From CAIVAT01 sp037128705 (GTDB lineage Bacteria; Bacteroidota; Bacteroidia; Bacteroidales; FEN-979), in the NCBI GenBank assembly GCA_037128705.1, contig JBAXVX010000011.1:1-64000 (forward strand): a stretch of 64,000 bases of DNA. Reading direction: 5' to 3'. The position numbers were made by a program, and so were the translations under genes. Below, one piece after another: positions 17,001-24,307 of this stretch; position 1 is the stretch's first letter, and every line of letters starts with the position of its first letter. The notes beneath the pieces were generated by a model that was not told where the DNA came from, searched no databases, and saw only the letters and a program-made list of their open reading frames with translations.

Positions 17001-19417
17001 CCATTGTTTCAGGAATCAATACCAATGTAATAACGGTAAATTGGAACACCGTTGGGACGCATTTTATTAATGTTAGTTATATCAATACTTACGGATGTCC
17101 AACGGTAGTCCCAACGGTTAAATATGTGCTGGTAAATCCTTCCCCTACGCCAACCATCACCGGTGCTGATACGGTTTGTTTGAATGGGACCATAAACTAT
17201 ACAACTGAATCCGGCCAGACACTTTATCAATGGACGGTAAGCAGCGGAGGGATAATAACCTCAGGGGCAGGCACCAGCAGTGTTTTTGTTAAGTGGGTTC
17301 TTGCAGGCAACAGGACTATTTCCATTAATTATACCAATACCAGCAGTTGTTCATCAATTGTACCAACAGTAAAAAACATCTCAGTATTTGCTCTTCCGGT
17401 ACCAACGATTTCAGGTCCTGCTACCTCCTGCACCGGTGCCACAGGCGTGGAATATTCATCCGCACCCGGAATGTCCAATTATGTTTGGAATGTATCTTCA
17501 GGTGGTACAATCGTAGCCGGGACCGGGACGAATATTATAACAGTAAACTGGAATGTTGCAGGAAATCAATCGGTATCTGTAAATTATTCAAACCTCCTTG
17601 GATGTTCGGCTACAACACCAACTTCCTACCCTGTGGTTGTTCATCCTGTCCCGACGCCCACCATCACCGGCACCGTCAATTCCTGCATGGGGACAACGGG
17701 TGTGGCATATACGACTGAGACAGGCATGTTGAGTTATCTCTGGACGATCTCTTCCGGGGGTGTTATTACTGCAGGAGCGGGAACAAATAACATTGCCGTA
17801 AATTGGATCGAAGAGGGGGCACAAAATCTGACAGTGAATTATACAACTTCTTTTGGGTGTACTGCAGCTACTCCAACTTCAGCAAATATAACTGTTCATC
17901 CCCTGCCGGTGCCAACCATCAGTGGAAGCGATTTTGTTTGTATCAACCAAACTTCAACCCATTCCACAGAAAGCGGAATGACGGGATATCAGTGGACAGT
18001 TTCAACGGGGGGAACCATTGTTTCAGGAGGAGGTACCAATAGTATTGTGGTTCAATGGGCAACAACCGGACAAAAAACAATTTCCGTTAATTATACATCT
18101 CCGGTTGGTTGCACAGCAGCAGCACCTTCAACAAAAACCATGATGGTATCCGCTCTCCCGGTTCCTGTCATCACCGGAAATTCATCGGCATGTCAAGGTG
18201 TTCCCGGAATTACCTATAGCACTGAGGCAGGAATGACAAATTATTTATGGACCATAAGTTCAGGCGGAACGATTACCGCTGGTTTGGGTACCAATGTAAT
18301 TACTGTGACATGGAATAGTCTTGGAAATCAAGAGGTTTCAGTTAATTATACAAATATTTATGGTTGTTCGGCTACCAATTCAACCAATTTTACTGTAACC
18401 GTTAATCAAACTGTTATTCCAACCATTACAGGACCTAATCAGGTTTGTGCGAATTCTGGAAATTACACTTACAGCACTGAACAGGGGATGCAGAATTATT
18501 CCTGGACAGTGACTTCTGGCGGAATCATTGTCGGGGGGACGGGAACATCATCAATCCAGGTTCTCTGGACCGCTGCCGGTAGCCAGATAGTTAGTGTGAC
18601 GTACTCAAGTCCTGCCGGCTGTACGACAGCCCCAACAACCCTGAATGTGACGGTCAAGGCGCTTCCTGAAGCACACGGTCCCATATCGGGTGACACGCTT
18701 ATATGCAAACCGCAATCCGGTGTAATTTATGCAATAGACCCTATTCCCAATGCTCAGGGGTATTTATGGAATGTTCCGGTGTTTGCAAATATAACCAGTG
18801 GAGCAAATACCAATATCATCACAGTGGACTTTGGGAGTACCACACAGTCGGGGAATATCTCGGTTTTTGGTACCAATTCCTGCGGGAACGGACCCAATAC
18901 GCCGTTGCTGCCTGTTGTCGTTCATCCTACACCTGCAACACCGCATGTAACCGTTCATCCACCGGATACTTTAAGTTCATCCTCCATTTCAGGCAATCAA
19001 TGGTACCGGGAATTTATCCCGATTGCAGGGGCGACAGATCCAATTTACATTGTAACCCAGATCGGCAGATATTTTGTGATAACCACTCAAAATGACTGTA
19101 TATCAGACACATCCAATGTCATTTACATGTATCCGGTTGGAATCGTCGAGGGAGAGGATCTTATGTTGAAGGTCTACCCAAATCCTGCCAGTGATAAAAT
19201 TACCCTTACCCTGAACACGGGGGGTCACAATGAAATCCTTTCGGTCATACTGGTAAATAATCTTGGTCTGGAATCTAAAATTCTGGCTGATTGCCAGGTC
19301 AATGGAGCATTCACGAGGATGCTCAACCTTGGAGACAGGCCGAGTGGAATCTACAGTCTGGTTGTCCAGGTCGGGAATCGCAAGGTGATCAGAAAGCTGA
19401 TCCTTATGAATGATTAA
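14012..19417 (+). CDS. Giant PKD-like repeat surface protein with T9SS sorting domain
   Basis: A secreted protein of 1801 residues. The N-terminus has a signal peptide (hydrophobic MICFLLIIGFFVQAQ at about 19-33). About 19 tandem PKD-like units of 82-88 residues follow. Each has the pattern (T/V)PTITG..-x-C...YTTExGMTNYxWT(I/V)SSGGTI...GTNxIxVxWN...xVNYTNxxGC..., with two conserved cysteines. Unit 19 and the linker (SGNISVFGTNSCGNGP ... SGNQWY ... DPIYIVTQIGRYFV) match the C-terminal part of the adhesin at 1-3035. The last about 80 residues are a type A sorting domain (LKVYPNPASDKITL ... PSGIYSLVVQVGNRKVIRKLIL). A role in surface adhesion or gliding-related binding is plausible from the family; no catalytic domain is seen. 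It stands alone, convergent with the radical SAM gene. Confidence 0.92.
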   Translation: MNTFSGIIVERAFVKHAGMICFLLIIGFFVQAQVSITGPTEVCISSTGVNYSATAGSGTYTWTITGGSITGGQSTNSIYVTWNSSPGLGNVAVEASGGSQSGNASLAVTKNDRPVPTITGTTSICPNSSGIVYFTESGMSGYTWTISSGGTITDGWGTNAITVTWNTSGSQTITVNYFNASGCNALTPPSRTITVFPTPTPTIAGAAAACTGSTVSYTTESGMTNYQWVVSSGGTIVSGSGTNAVSVIWNTVGSKTVSVSYINTYGCATLVPTVKNILVNLSPTPTITGTDTVCLNGTLSYATDPGMALYSWTVGAGGIILSGQGTSIISVKWTQSGTKLVSVSYTNTSNCIATANKTITVYSPPVPVITGPTSACTGGNVEFSTAAGMTNYSWSVSSGGSISSGSGTNHIIASWNNAGQQSVFVSYTDIHGCAALNPTQLNITINARPATPVITGPAVACAGTANNSYSTLAGMSSYSWTISSGGTIITNPSTHASTIMVAWNTVGAQTVGVNYTSIAGCQALSDASYPVVVNAQPVPTLVGPASVCLNSANNVYSTESGMSSYSWTVSAGGVITAGGTSTSNTVTITWTTAGTKAVTVNYANAAGCLASIPVTETVTVNPLPVPAITGAGSACINSTGNLYTTEAGMTGYTWLVTGGTIVGSSNTNVISVTWNTLGAQSVSVNYNNVNSCTAASATIKNVTVNALPSPTITGPAAACINSAGSTFITETGMTGYTWTVTGGTIVGPANTNTAIITWNTLGVQTVTITYTNVNGCVAPAPVVKTVTVNAPSAPTISGSNTACAGNTVIYTTQSGMTNYLWTISSGGFIVGASNTNSVSVIWNVPGSGTISVIYTDLNGCTQTAPSVMNISVGVSPVPTITGTTSICPGSSGIVYFTEAGMMNYIWTISSGGTITQGSGTNVITVTWQSSGPQLITVNYTSLLGCSAGVPTSKAVTVLPTPTPTITGLGTVCAGSVENYNTDAGMTNYQWTLSSGGTIVSGINTNVITVNWNTVGTHFINVSYINTYGCPTVVPTVKYVLVNPSPTPTITGADTVCLNGTINYTTESGQTLYQWTVSSGGIITSGAGTSSVFVKWVLAGNRTISINYTNTSSCSSIVPTVKNISVFALPVPTISGPATSCTGATGVEYSSAPGMSNYVWNVSSGGTIVAGTGTNIITVNWNVAGNQSVSVNYSNLLGCSATTPTSYPVVVHPVPTPTITGTVNSCMGTTGVAYTTETGMLSYLWTISSGGVITAGAGTNNIAVNWIEEGAQNLTVNYTTSFGCTAATPTSANITVHPLPVPTISGSDFVCINQTSTHSTESGMTGYQWTVSTGGTIVSGGGTNSIVVQWATTGQKTISVNYTSPVGCTAAAPSTKTMMVSALPVPVITGNSSACQGVPGITYSTEAGMTNYLWTISSGGTITAGLGTNVITVTWNSLGNQEVSVNYTNIYGCSATNSTNFTVTVNQTVIPTITGPNQVCANSGNYTYSTEQGMQNYSWTVTSGGIIVGGTGTSSIQVLWTAAGSQIVSVTYSSPAGCTTAPTTLNVTVKALPEAHGPISGDTLICKPQSGVIYAIDPIPNAQGYLWNVPVFANITSGANTNIITVDFGSTTQSGNISVFGTNSCGNGPNTPLLPVVVHPTPATPHVTVHPPDTLSSSSISGNQWYREFIPIAGATDPIYIVTQIGRYFVITTQNDCISDTSNVIYMYPVGIVEGEDLMLKVYPNPASDKITLTLNTGGHNEILSVILVNNLGLESKILADCQVNGAFTRMLNLGDRPSGIYSLVVQVGNRKVIRKLILMND
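14354..15360 (+). repeat. Four-unit block (units 2-5), copy A
   Basis: Units 2-5 of the giant protein are more similar to units 11-14 than to their neighbours. Examples are TTSICPNSSGIVYF/TTSICPGSSGIVYF, YINTYGCATLVPTVK/YINTYGCPTVVPTVK and DTVCLNGT in both. Anchors in units 2 and 4 are both offset by 2286 bp (762 codons, nine units). In unit 5 the offset is 2292 because unit 13 is two codons longer than unit 4. Confidence 0.8.
16640..17652 (+). repeat. Four-unit block (units 11-14), copy B
   Basis: Partner of the block at 14354-15360. The two blocks have diverged at many third positions, so this higher-order duplication is not recent. Confidence 0.8.
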
Positions 19418-19452
19418 CAGGAGCAGGCACTTTGACCTAGTCAGATAGTCCG

Positions 19453-21063
19453 CTAGTTCTTACCCATCATTTTTTGATTGAAAGCCTCTTCTCCGTGGAG
19501 TTCAACGTGGATGATCATTTGATTGGTTACCGAAACGATATATCTCTTTTGTTTCTGGAAATGGATAAACATGGCTGCCAGGTTGACGCCCGCTTCAATC
19601 CCTTTCGGATTGCGGAAAATGATGGTAAAAAACATCTTCCAATATAAATATCCTGTTGCCTTTGAAAACCCTGCCTTTTTACAAACCCTCAGGAAAGATC
19701 GCATATACACAAGCCAGGTCTTGAAATCAGGTTTGTGTTTGTAGTCAGCTACTATGTTCAAACTTGTATAGATCACACGGCGATAGTAGTTGGAAGGTTT
19801 AAAGATGGCTTCAATGATTTTGACATAATTTTTCAGGATTTCAGTCCGGGGGGTGACAGTAAGAAAATTCAAACCGCTGGTCATCTGATCGATGTCGCTG
19901 TCCGTCACAGATTTTGATGATATATGAAACAGCCGGTCTTCCGCTGCAAGCCGCCGGGTTAGCTGGGTGTTTGGCAATGCATAGAGTAAGCCGATCATGG
20001 CCATGCAAATTCCAGAATCCTGTATGGAATTGATCATTTGATCAGCAATCTGCGGCCGGTCACTGTCGAATCCAAGAATATAACCTCCATTGCTTACCAT
20101 TCCGTAGGAGAGGATTTTCTTTACTGCTTCTTCTATGGATTTATCAACATTCTGGTTTTTCTTATTCAGTGCCAGTGTTTCGTTGTCGGGGGTTTCAATT
20201 CCAAGGAAAACATAGCGAAAATCAGCATCTTTCATCAATTGAAGTAACTCGTCGTCATCCGCAAGGTTCACCGAAGCTTCGGTTGTAAAATAAAACGGGT
20301 ACTTGCGCGCCCTGGTCCATTCAATGATTTCACGCAGGAGATCTTTGACCTTTTTTTTGTTTCCGATGAAATTATCATCCACCATATCGATGTGCCCGCG
20401 ATAACCCAGGTCATAAAGTGCCTGAAGTTCCTTAATCACCTGCTCGTTTGTCTTAAAACGGGGGATGCGGCCGTAAAGCTCTATCACATCACAAAACTCG
20501 CAGTTGAAAGGACATCCGCGGATAAACTGCAGTCCGATCATGATATAATCGCCGAACCGGATCAGGTCGTACCTTGGCACCACTGCCTCGAGCATGTTCG
20601 CTCTTTCGGCAGAAACGTACTTGCCGGATTTTGCACCCTTCTTAAGGTCCTCAAGAAACAAGGGGATGGTTATTTCCCCTTCGCCAAGAACCAGGAAATC
20701 AGCCTCATGATACAGATCGGGCTGTGAGGTAGGATCAGGTCCGCCAACCACGACAGTACAATTCAGGTTATGCGCCCGTGCGATGAGATCAAGCATGCTG
20801 TTTTGCTGGGGGAGCATTCCTCCGATACAAACCAGGTCGGCATTACGGAGGTGATCGTCAAGCAGAGGTTCAACATTTTCATCGATCAGTTTGAATTTCC
20901 AATGCTGAGGCAGCAGGGCAGCCACAGTAAGCAATCCAAGCGGTGCAGCCGGATATTTTGACCCGACTATTTCGCAAACATCCTGATAATTCCAGAAACT
21001 ATACGCTGAAAATTTTGTCTGAACCAACAGACAATTGATCATTTCTCCATGCAAATCCTTCAT
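19453..21063 (-). CDS. Cobalamin-binding radical SAM enzyme (DUF4070 type)
   Basis: A 536-residue enzyme with an N-terminal B12-binding Rossmann-like domain (PAAPLGLLTVAALLP, DLVCIGGMLPQQ, VVGGPDPTSQP), a radical SAM core with the cluster motif CPFNCEFC (C-x3-C-x2-C) and a C-terminal DUF4070-like region. Members include the hopanoid C-2 methylase HpnP, but many are uncharacterised, so I do not assign a substrate. The start is set at the ATG at 21063: the upstream in-frame ATG (21087) sits 1 bp from the -7 element at 21089-21096, which would leave no leader, while AGAGGGG precedes 21063. It is a single gene, divergent from the aspartyl protease. Confidence 0.82.
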   Translation of the reverse strand: MKDLHGEMINCLLVQTKFSAYSFWNYQDVCEIVGSKYPAAPLGLLTVAALLPQHWKFKLIDENVEPLLDDHLRNADLVCIGGMLPQQNSMLDLIARAHNLNCTVVVGGPDPTSQPDLYHEADFLVLGEGEITIPLFLEDLKKGAKSGKYVSAERANMLEAVVPRYDLIRFGDYIMIGLQFIRGCPFNCEFCDVIELYGRIPRFKTNEQVIKELQALYDLGYRGHIDMVDDNFIGNKKKVKDLLREIIEWTRARKYPFYFTTEASVNLADDDELLQLMKDADFRYVFLGIETPDNETLALNKKNQNVDKSIEEAVKKILSYGMVSNGGYILGFDSDRPQIADQMINSIQDSGICMAMIGLLYALPNTQLTRRLAAEDRLFHISSKSVTDSDIDQMTSGLNFLTVTPRTEILKNYVKIIEAIFKPSNYYRRVIYTSLNIVADYKHKPDFKTWLVYMRSFLRVCKKAGFSKATGYLYWKMFFTIIFRNPKGIEAGVNLAAMFIHFQKQKRYIVSVTNQMIIHVELHGEEAFNQKMMGKN

Positions 21064-21088
21064 AATCCCCTCTCTGACAAAAAACATG

Positions 21089-21096
21089 CAAAAGTA
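21089..21096 (-). promoter_or_regulatory. -7 element of the radical SAM gene
   Basis: On the minus strand TACTTTTG, an exact Bacteroidota TAnnTTTG box. No good -33 TTTG is seen. Its position decides the start codon at 21063. Confidence 0.55.
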
Positions 21097-21168
21097 CGAA
21101 TAATTGACGGGACAGCAGGCGAAAGGACGGTGAAACCTTTTTTTGTATCTTGCGTCATATTCTGAAAA

Positions 21169-22191
21169 ATGACTTTCATGTCAGTCCGATCTGGTTATGA
21201 CAGCCTGTTCCTTAAGGTGTTATTGGTTCTACTGATTTTTTCGCCGGGAATGATTTCAGCTAAAAGGGCCGTGCCTGAACGGGTTCCTGTTTTGCTTGAA
21301 AGTGTCACAATCTCCGGTTCGCCCATCAGTGACCCCCAGGGTAATTTTGTGGGAGTTACCATTCCGCTCAGGCGTGCCGGAAGGCTTTTTTTACTTGAAG
21401 GAACCATCAATAACATCATTGGCAATTTCATTCTCGATACCGGTGCCTCCGGACTCGTTTTGAACAAGACCTACTTTCGCAACACCATTCCTGTTGATGA
21501 TGAAGAGGGAGGAGGTGTTACCGGGGCAACCAACTCCGTAGCCCGTATCAATGTCAAACGACTCTCGGTGAGTGACCTGTTGTATTCAAACATTCCTGCA
21601 GATGTAACATCCCTTGGACACCTGGAAAACCGGAGGGGTGTTAAAATTCTTGGCCTCTTCGGAATGAGTCTTCTTAAAAATATCGAAATGGTGATCGATG
21701 TCCGTAACAATGAATTACAGATTTATTCGCTGGATAAACAAGGCAATCGTGTTTCATCCGCTTCTCCTGCTGATAAATTTGATATTATCCAGAAAATTGA
21801 AGAATTTCATCATGTCATGTTTGTAAAGGCAACCATCGGTGGAAAAATTCTGGATTTTTGCCTTGATACAGGGGCTGAATCCAATGTTTTAAGCACGGAT
21901 GCACCAAAAAACGCCTTAAGTAAAGTTACCATTACCCACCGGTCAAACCTGCAGGGTGTTGGTGAAGACAGGGGAGAGGTGCTATTTGGCACGCTGAATG
22001 ATTTTTTAATGGGCAACCACCAGATCCTGAATATGGAAACCATCATCTGTAGCCTGGCAGCCATGGCAAAGAAATATGGATATCCCATTGACGGCATGCT
22101 GGGGTATGATTTTTTTGTGAAAGGGAAAGTCCATATAAATTTAGTAAAAAAAGAGATGGGCATTTGTCTGAAAGGGGAGGATAAACCATGA
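21169..22191 (+). CDS. Secreted two-lobed retropepsin-like aspartyl protease
   Basis: A 340-residue protein with a signal peptide (hydrophobic FLKVLLVLLIFSPGMISA, about 14-31). Two separate catalytic-type motifs are visible: FILDTGASG (D90) and FCLDTGAES (D233). Each is followed by the G-x-x-G turn that closes a retropepsin lobe (ILGLFGMSLL near 160; DGMLGYDFF near 308). Retropepsins normally dimerise one lobe; here both lobes are in one chain, so it could act as a monomer. The stop overlaps the start of the next gene (ATGA at 22188-22191), implying coupled expression with the CBM48 protein. The substrate is unknown. Confidence 0.85.
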   Translation: MTFMSVRSGYDSLFLKVLLVLLIFSPGMISAKRAVPERVPVLLESVTISGSPISDPQGNFVGVTIPLRRAGRLFLLEGTINNIIGNFILDTGASGLVLNKTYFRNTIPVDDEEGGGVTGATNSVARINVKRLSVSDLLYSNIPADVTSLGHLENRRGVKILGLFGMSLLKNIEMVIDVRNNELQIYSLDKQGNRVSSASPADKFDIIQKIEEFHHVMFVKATIGGKILDFCLDTGAESNVLSTDAPKNALSKVTITHRSNLQGVGEDRGEVLFGTLNDFLMGNHQILNMETIICSLAAMAKKYGYPIDGMLGYDFFVKGKVHINLVKKEMGICLKGEDKP

Positions 22192-23633
22192 GAACCTGCT
22201 TTACCTGGATATCGTTGTTCATATTTGTGTTTTCAACTTTAGATTCCCGGGCACAGTTTGATACTAAAACCGTGTGCCGTTTTGAAAATGGTCGCCTGAT
22301 CTTCAAACTCGATAGACGATGGACGGCTTCTCAAAGAAAGCAGGTCGTTGCAGCCTATGACCTCGACAGCGTTTTGATGGCCTGGGCCATGAATGGGAAC
22401 CCAAAGATCACTCAAAACGGAATAACCTGGACCACGCGGAAACTGGATGCCGACCACATCGAATTATCCAAGGATAATAACCAGTCTTCCGGAAAAGAGG
22501 TGGACATCGGTAAGATCATGCTGGTTGACGATCAATGGATTAAGTTTGAGGCATCGGAGGAACTTGAGTCAGACCTATATGGGGTCAACCGTCTCACGCG
22601 CAATACGGTGATTAATCTTAACCAAAACAGGGTTCGCATTTTTCTTCCCGGATATAACACCGCAAAGAAAATTTTTATTTCAGGTTCATTCAACAACTGG
22701 AGTACCACTGGAAATCCGTTGCAGAAATGCGATTCAGGTTGGACCACCACGCTGACCTTGATACCAGGCAAGTATTCATACAAATTCATCACCGATGGGA
22801 AATGGACCAATGACCCATATAATAAGCTTCGTGAAGATGACGCCAACGGAGGGTACAACAACCTTTTTTTCTGTTATAATTACAAATTTGCACTCAATGG
22901 ATATCCCAAGGCGCGGAAGGTAGTTTTGACCGGCAGTTTTAATGAATGGAATGAAAATGAACTGAGGATGATCCGGTTCCATGGCAGCTGGATTTTGCCC
23001 CTTTACCTGAAAGAGGGAACCCATGCATATAAATTTATCGTTGATGATACATGGATCACCGACCCTGCAAATAAAATCACGCGGCCTGACGGGACAGGTC
23101 ACTTCAATTCCTTCATGGGTATTGGCGACACCCTTTTCTTCAGGTTAAAGGGATACCCGGATGCAAAAACTATCGTGGTGGCGGGTAATTTTAATGTTTG
23201 GAATACAGGGGAGCTGTTTATGGTGAAAACTGCAGATGGCTGGCAATTGCCCTATGTGCTGGACGCCGGTAACTATGAATACAAGTATGTAGTTGACGGA
23301 GAATGGATCACTGATCCGGGGAATCCCTATTCAGCAGGGAGCGGGCCAACATGCAATTCCTTCCTTACCGTAAAACCAAACTATACCTTCAGGTTGGAGC
23401 AGCATTCCGATGCCTCAAATGTTTTCCTTACCGGAAGTTTTAACGGGTGGAATCCCAATGGGTACAGGATGATAAAAAAAGAGGGGACATGGTTGTTCCC
23501 ATTATATCTAAGGCCCGGAAAGTACACCTACAAATTCATAGTTGATGATAAATGGATACTCGACCCATCCAATGAACTCTGGGAAGACAATGAATATGGA
23601 ACCGGGAATTCAGTGCTCTGGATTGCGCCTTAA
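22188..23633 (+). CDS. Secreted protein with four CBM48/AMPK-type glycogen-binding domains
   Basis: A 481-residue protein with a signal peptide (1-22, ...LDSRAQ). An N-terminal domain without a clear match (about 25-140) precedes four tandem E-set/CBM48 domains at about 147-227, 231-311, 316-394 and 399-481. Each has the hallmarks (V/I)xxxGxFNxW, a Trp-containing strand, (Y/H)xYKFxVD(D/G)xW and DPxN. Such domains bind alpha-glucans or mediate protein contacts in AMPK-beta-like proteins. No catalytic domain is present. It is translationally coupled to the upstream protease. It ends 1 bp before the convergent DUF308 gene, with no room for a separate terminator. Confidence 0.88.
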   Translation: MRTCFTWISLFIFVFSTLDSRAQFDTKTVCRFENGRLIFKLDRRWTASQRKQVVAAYDLDSVLMAWAMNGNPKITQNGITWTTRKLDADHIELSKDNNQSSGKEVDIGKIMLVDDQWIKFEASEELESDLYGVNRLTRNTVINLNQNRVRIFLPGYNTAKKIFISGSFNNWSTTGNPLQKCDSGWTTTLTLIPGKYSYKFITDGKWTNDPYNKLREDDANGGYNNLFFCYNYKFALNGYPKARKVVLTGSFNEWNENELRMIRFHGSWILPLYLKEGTHAYKFIVDDTWITDPANKITRPDGTGHFNSFMGIGDTLFFRLKGYPDAKTIVVAGNFNVWNTGELFMVKTADGWQLPYVLDAGNYEYKYVVDGEWITDPGNPYSAGSGPTCNSFLTVKPNYTFRLEQHSDASNVFLTGSFNGWNPNGYRMIKKEGTWLFPLYLRPGKYTYKFIVDDKWILDPSNELWEDNEYGTGNSVLWIAP

Positions 23634-23634
23634 T

Positions 23635-24204
23635 TTATTTCACTCCCTGGTTGATTGCCGTGGGAACATCCCCTGTCAGTTTCCGGATTGAAAATGCAAA
23701 ATAAAGCAACAGGAGTCCGAACAGGGCTGCAAAAATTCCAATGAGGATACCCATAAATACAGCCCAGCCAAAGGGGTTGAACAATAAGAGGATTCCCAAT
23801 CCGATGGTAAGCAGGGCATTGATCAGATGCATGTTTTTATTCGCTAAGGCACCTTTGATGTTTACAATGATTACCATTTGGATGACTCCAATGATGATGG
23901 CCCAGATTCCGATCAGCAGTAAAAATAAAGCCAGGGTTGCCTGAGGAAAAATGATGAGGGCCAGCCCGATCGCTCCACTGGCAATGGCTTCGACGAGGCT
24001 CATGGCAGCCGCCTTGTCTTTTCTGATGTTGTTGATCCCGACAAACAGCAGGATAACTCCGCCGGCCAGAAGGAAGAAACCAAAAAATTTAACAAGCGTC
24101 AGGATTGTCTCCGGCGCGAAAAACATGAGTAACAATCCAAAAAGAATGAAAATGAATCCATTTATGGCCAGAAACCACCAATTTTTAAAACGTTTTGTTT
24201 CCAT
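23635..24204 (-). CDS. HdeD/DUF308 family membrane protein
   Basis: An integral membrane protein of 189 residues with about six hydrophobic helices in three pairs (WWFLAINGFIFILFGLLLMFF, FFLLAGGVILLFVGI, IGLALIIFPQATLALFLLLIGIWAIIIG and others), the DUF308 pattern. The family includes the E. coli acid-resistance protein HdeD, but most members are uncharacterised. It is a single gene; its function here cannot be told from context. Confidence 0.82.
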   Translation of the reverse strand: METKRFKNWWFLAINGFIFILFGLLLMFFAPETILTLVKFFGFFLLAGGVILLFVGINNIRKDKAAAMSLVEAIASGAIGLALIIFPQATLALFLLLIGIWAIIIGVIQMVIIVNIKGALANKNMHLINALLTIGLGILLLFNPFGWAVFMGILIGIFAALFGLLLLYFAFSIRKLTGDVPTAINQGVK

Positions 24205-24273
24205 ATGAAAAAGTTAAAAAGTTATAATTAAACGATTACCAATATACATTACAAAACCGGGTGCTGTTTTTTT

Positions 24274-24306
24274 GTCACGCGTCACGCGTCACGTTTTTTC
24301 GTCACG
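24274..24306. repeat. Short GTCACGC tandem repeat
   Basis: GTCACGC GTCACGC GTCACG, a 7-nt spacer (TTTTTTC), then GTCACG. It lies in the 103-bp gap just after the M16 protease stop. No hairpin or coding function is apparent. Confidence 0.6.
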
Positions 24307-24307
24307 G

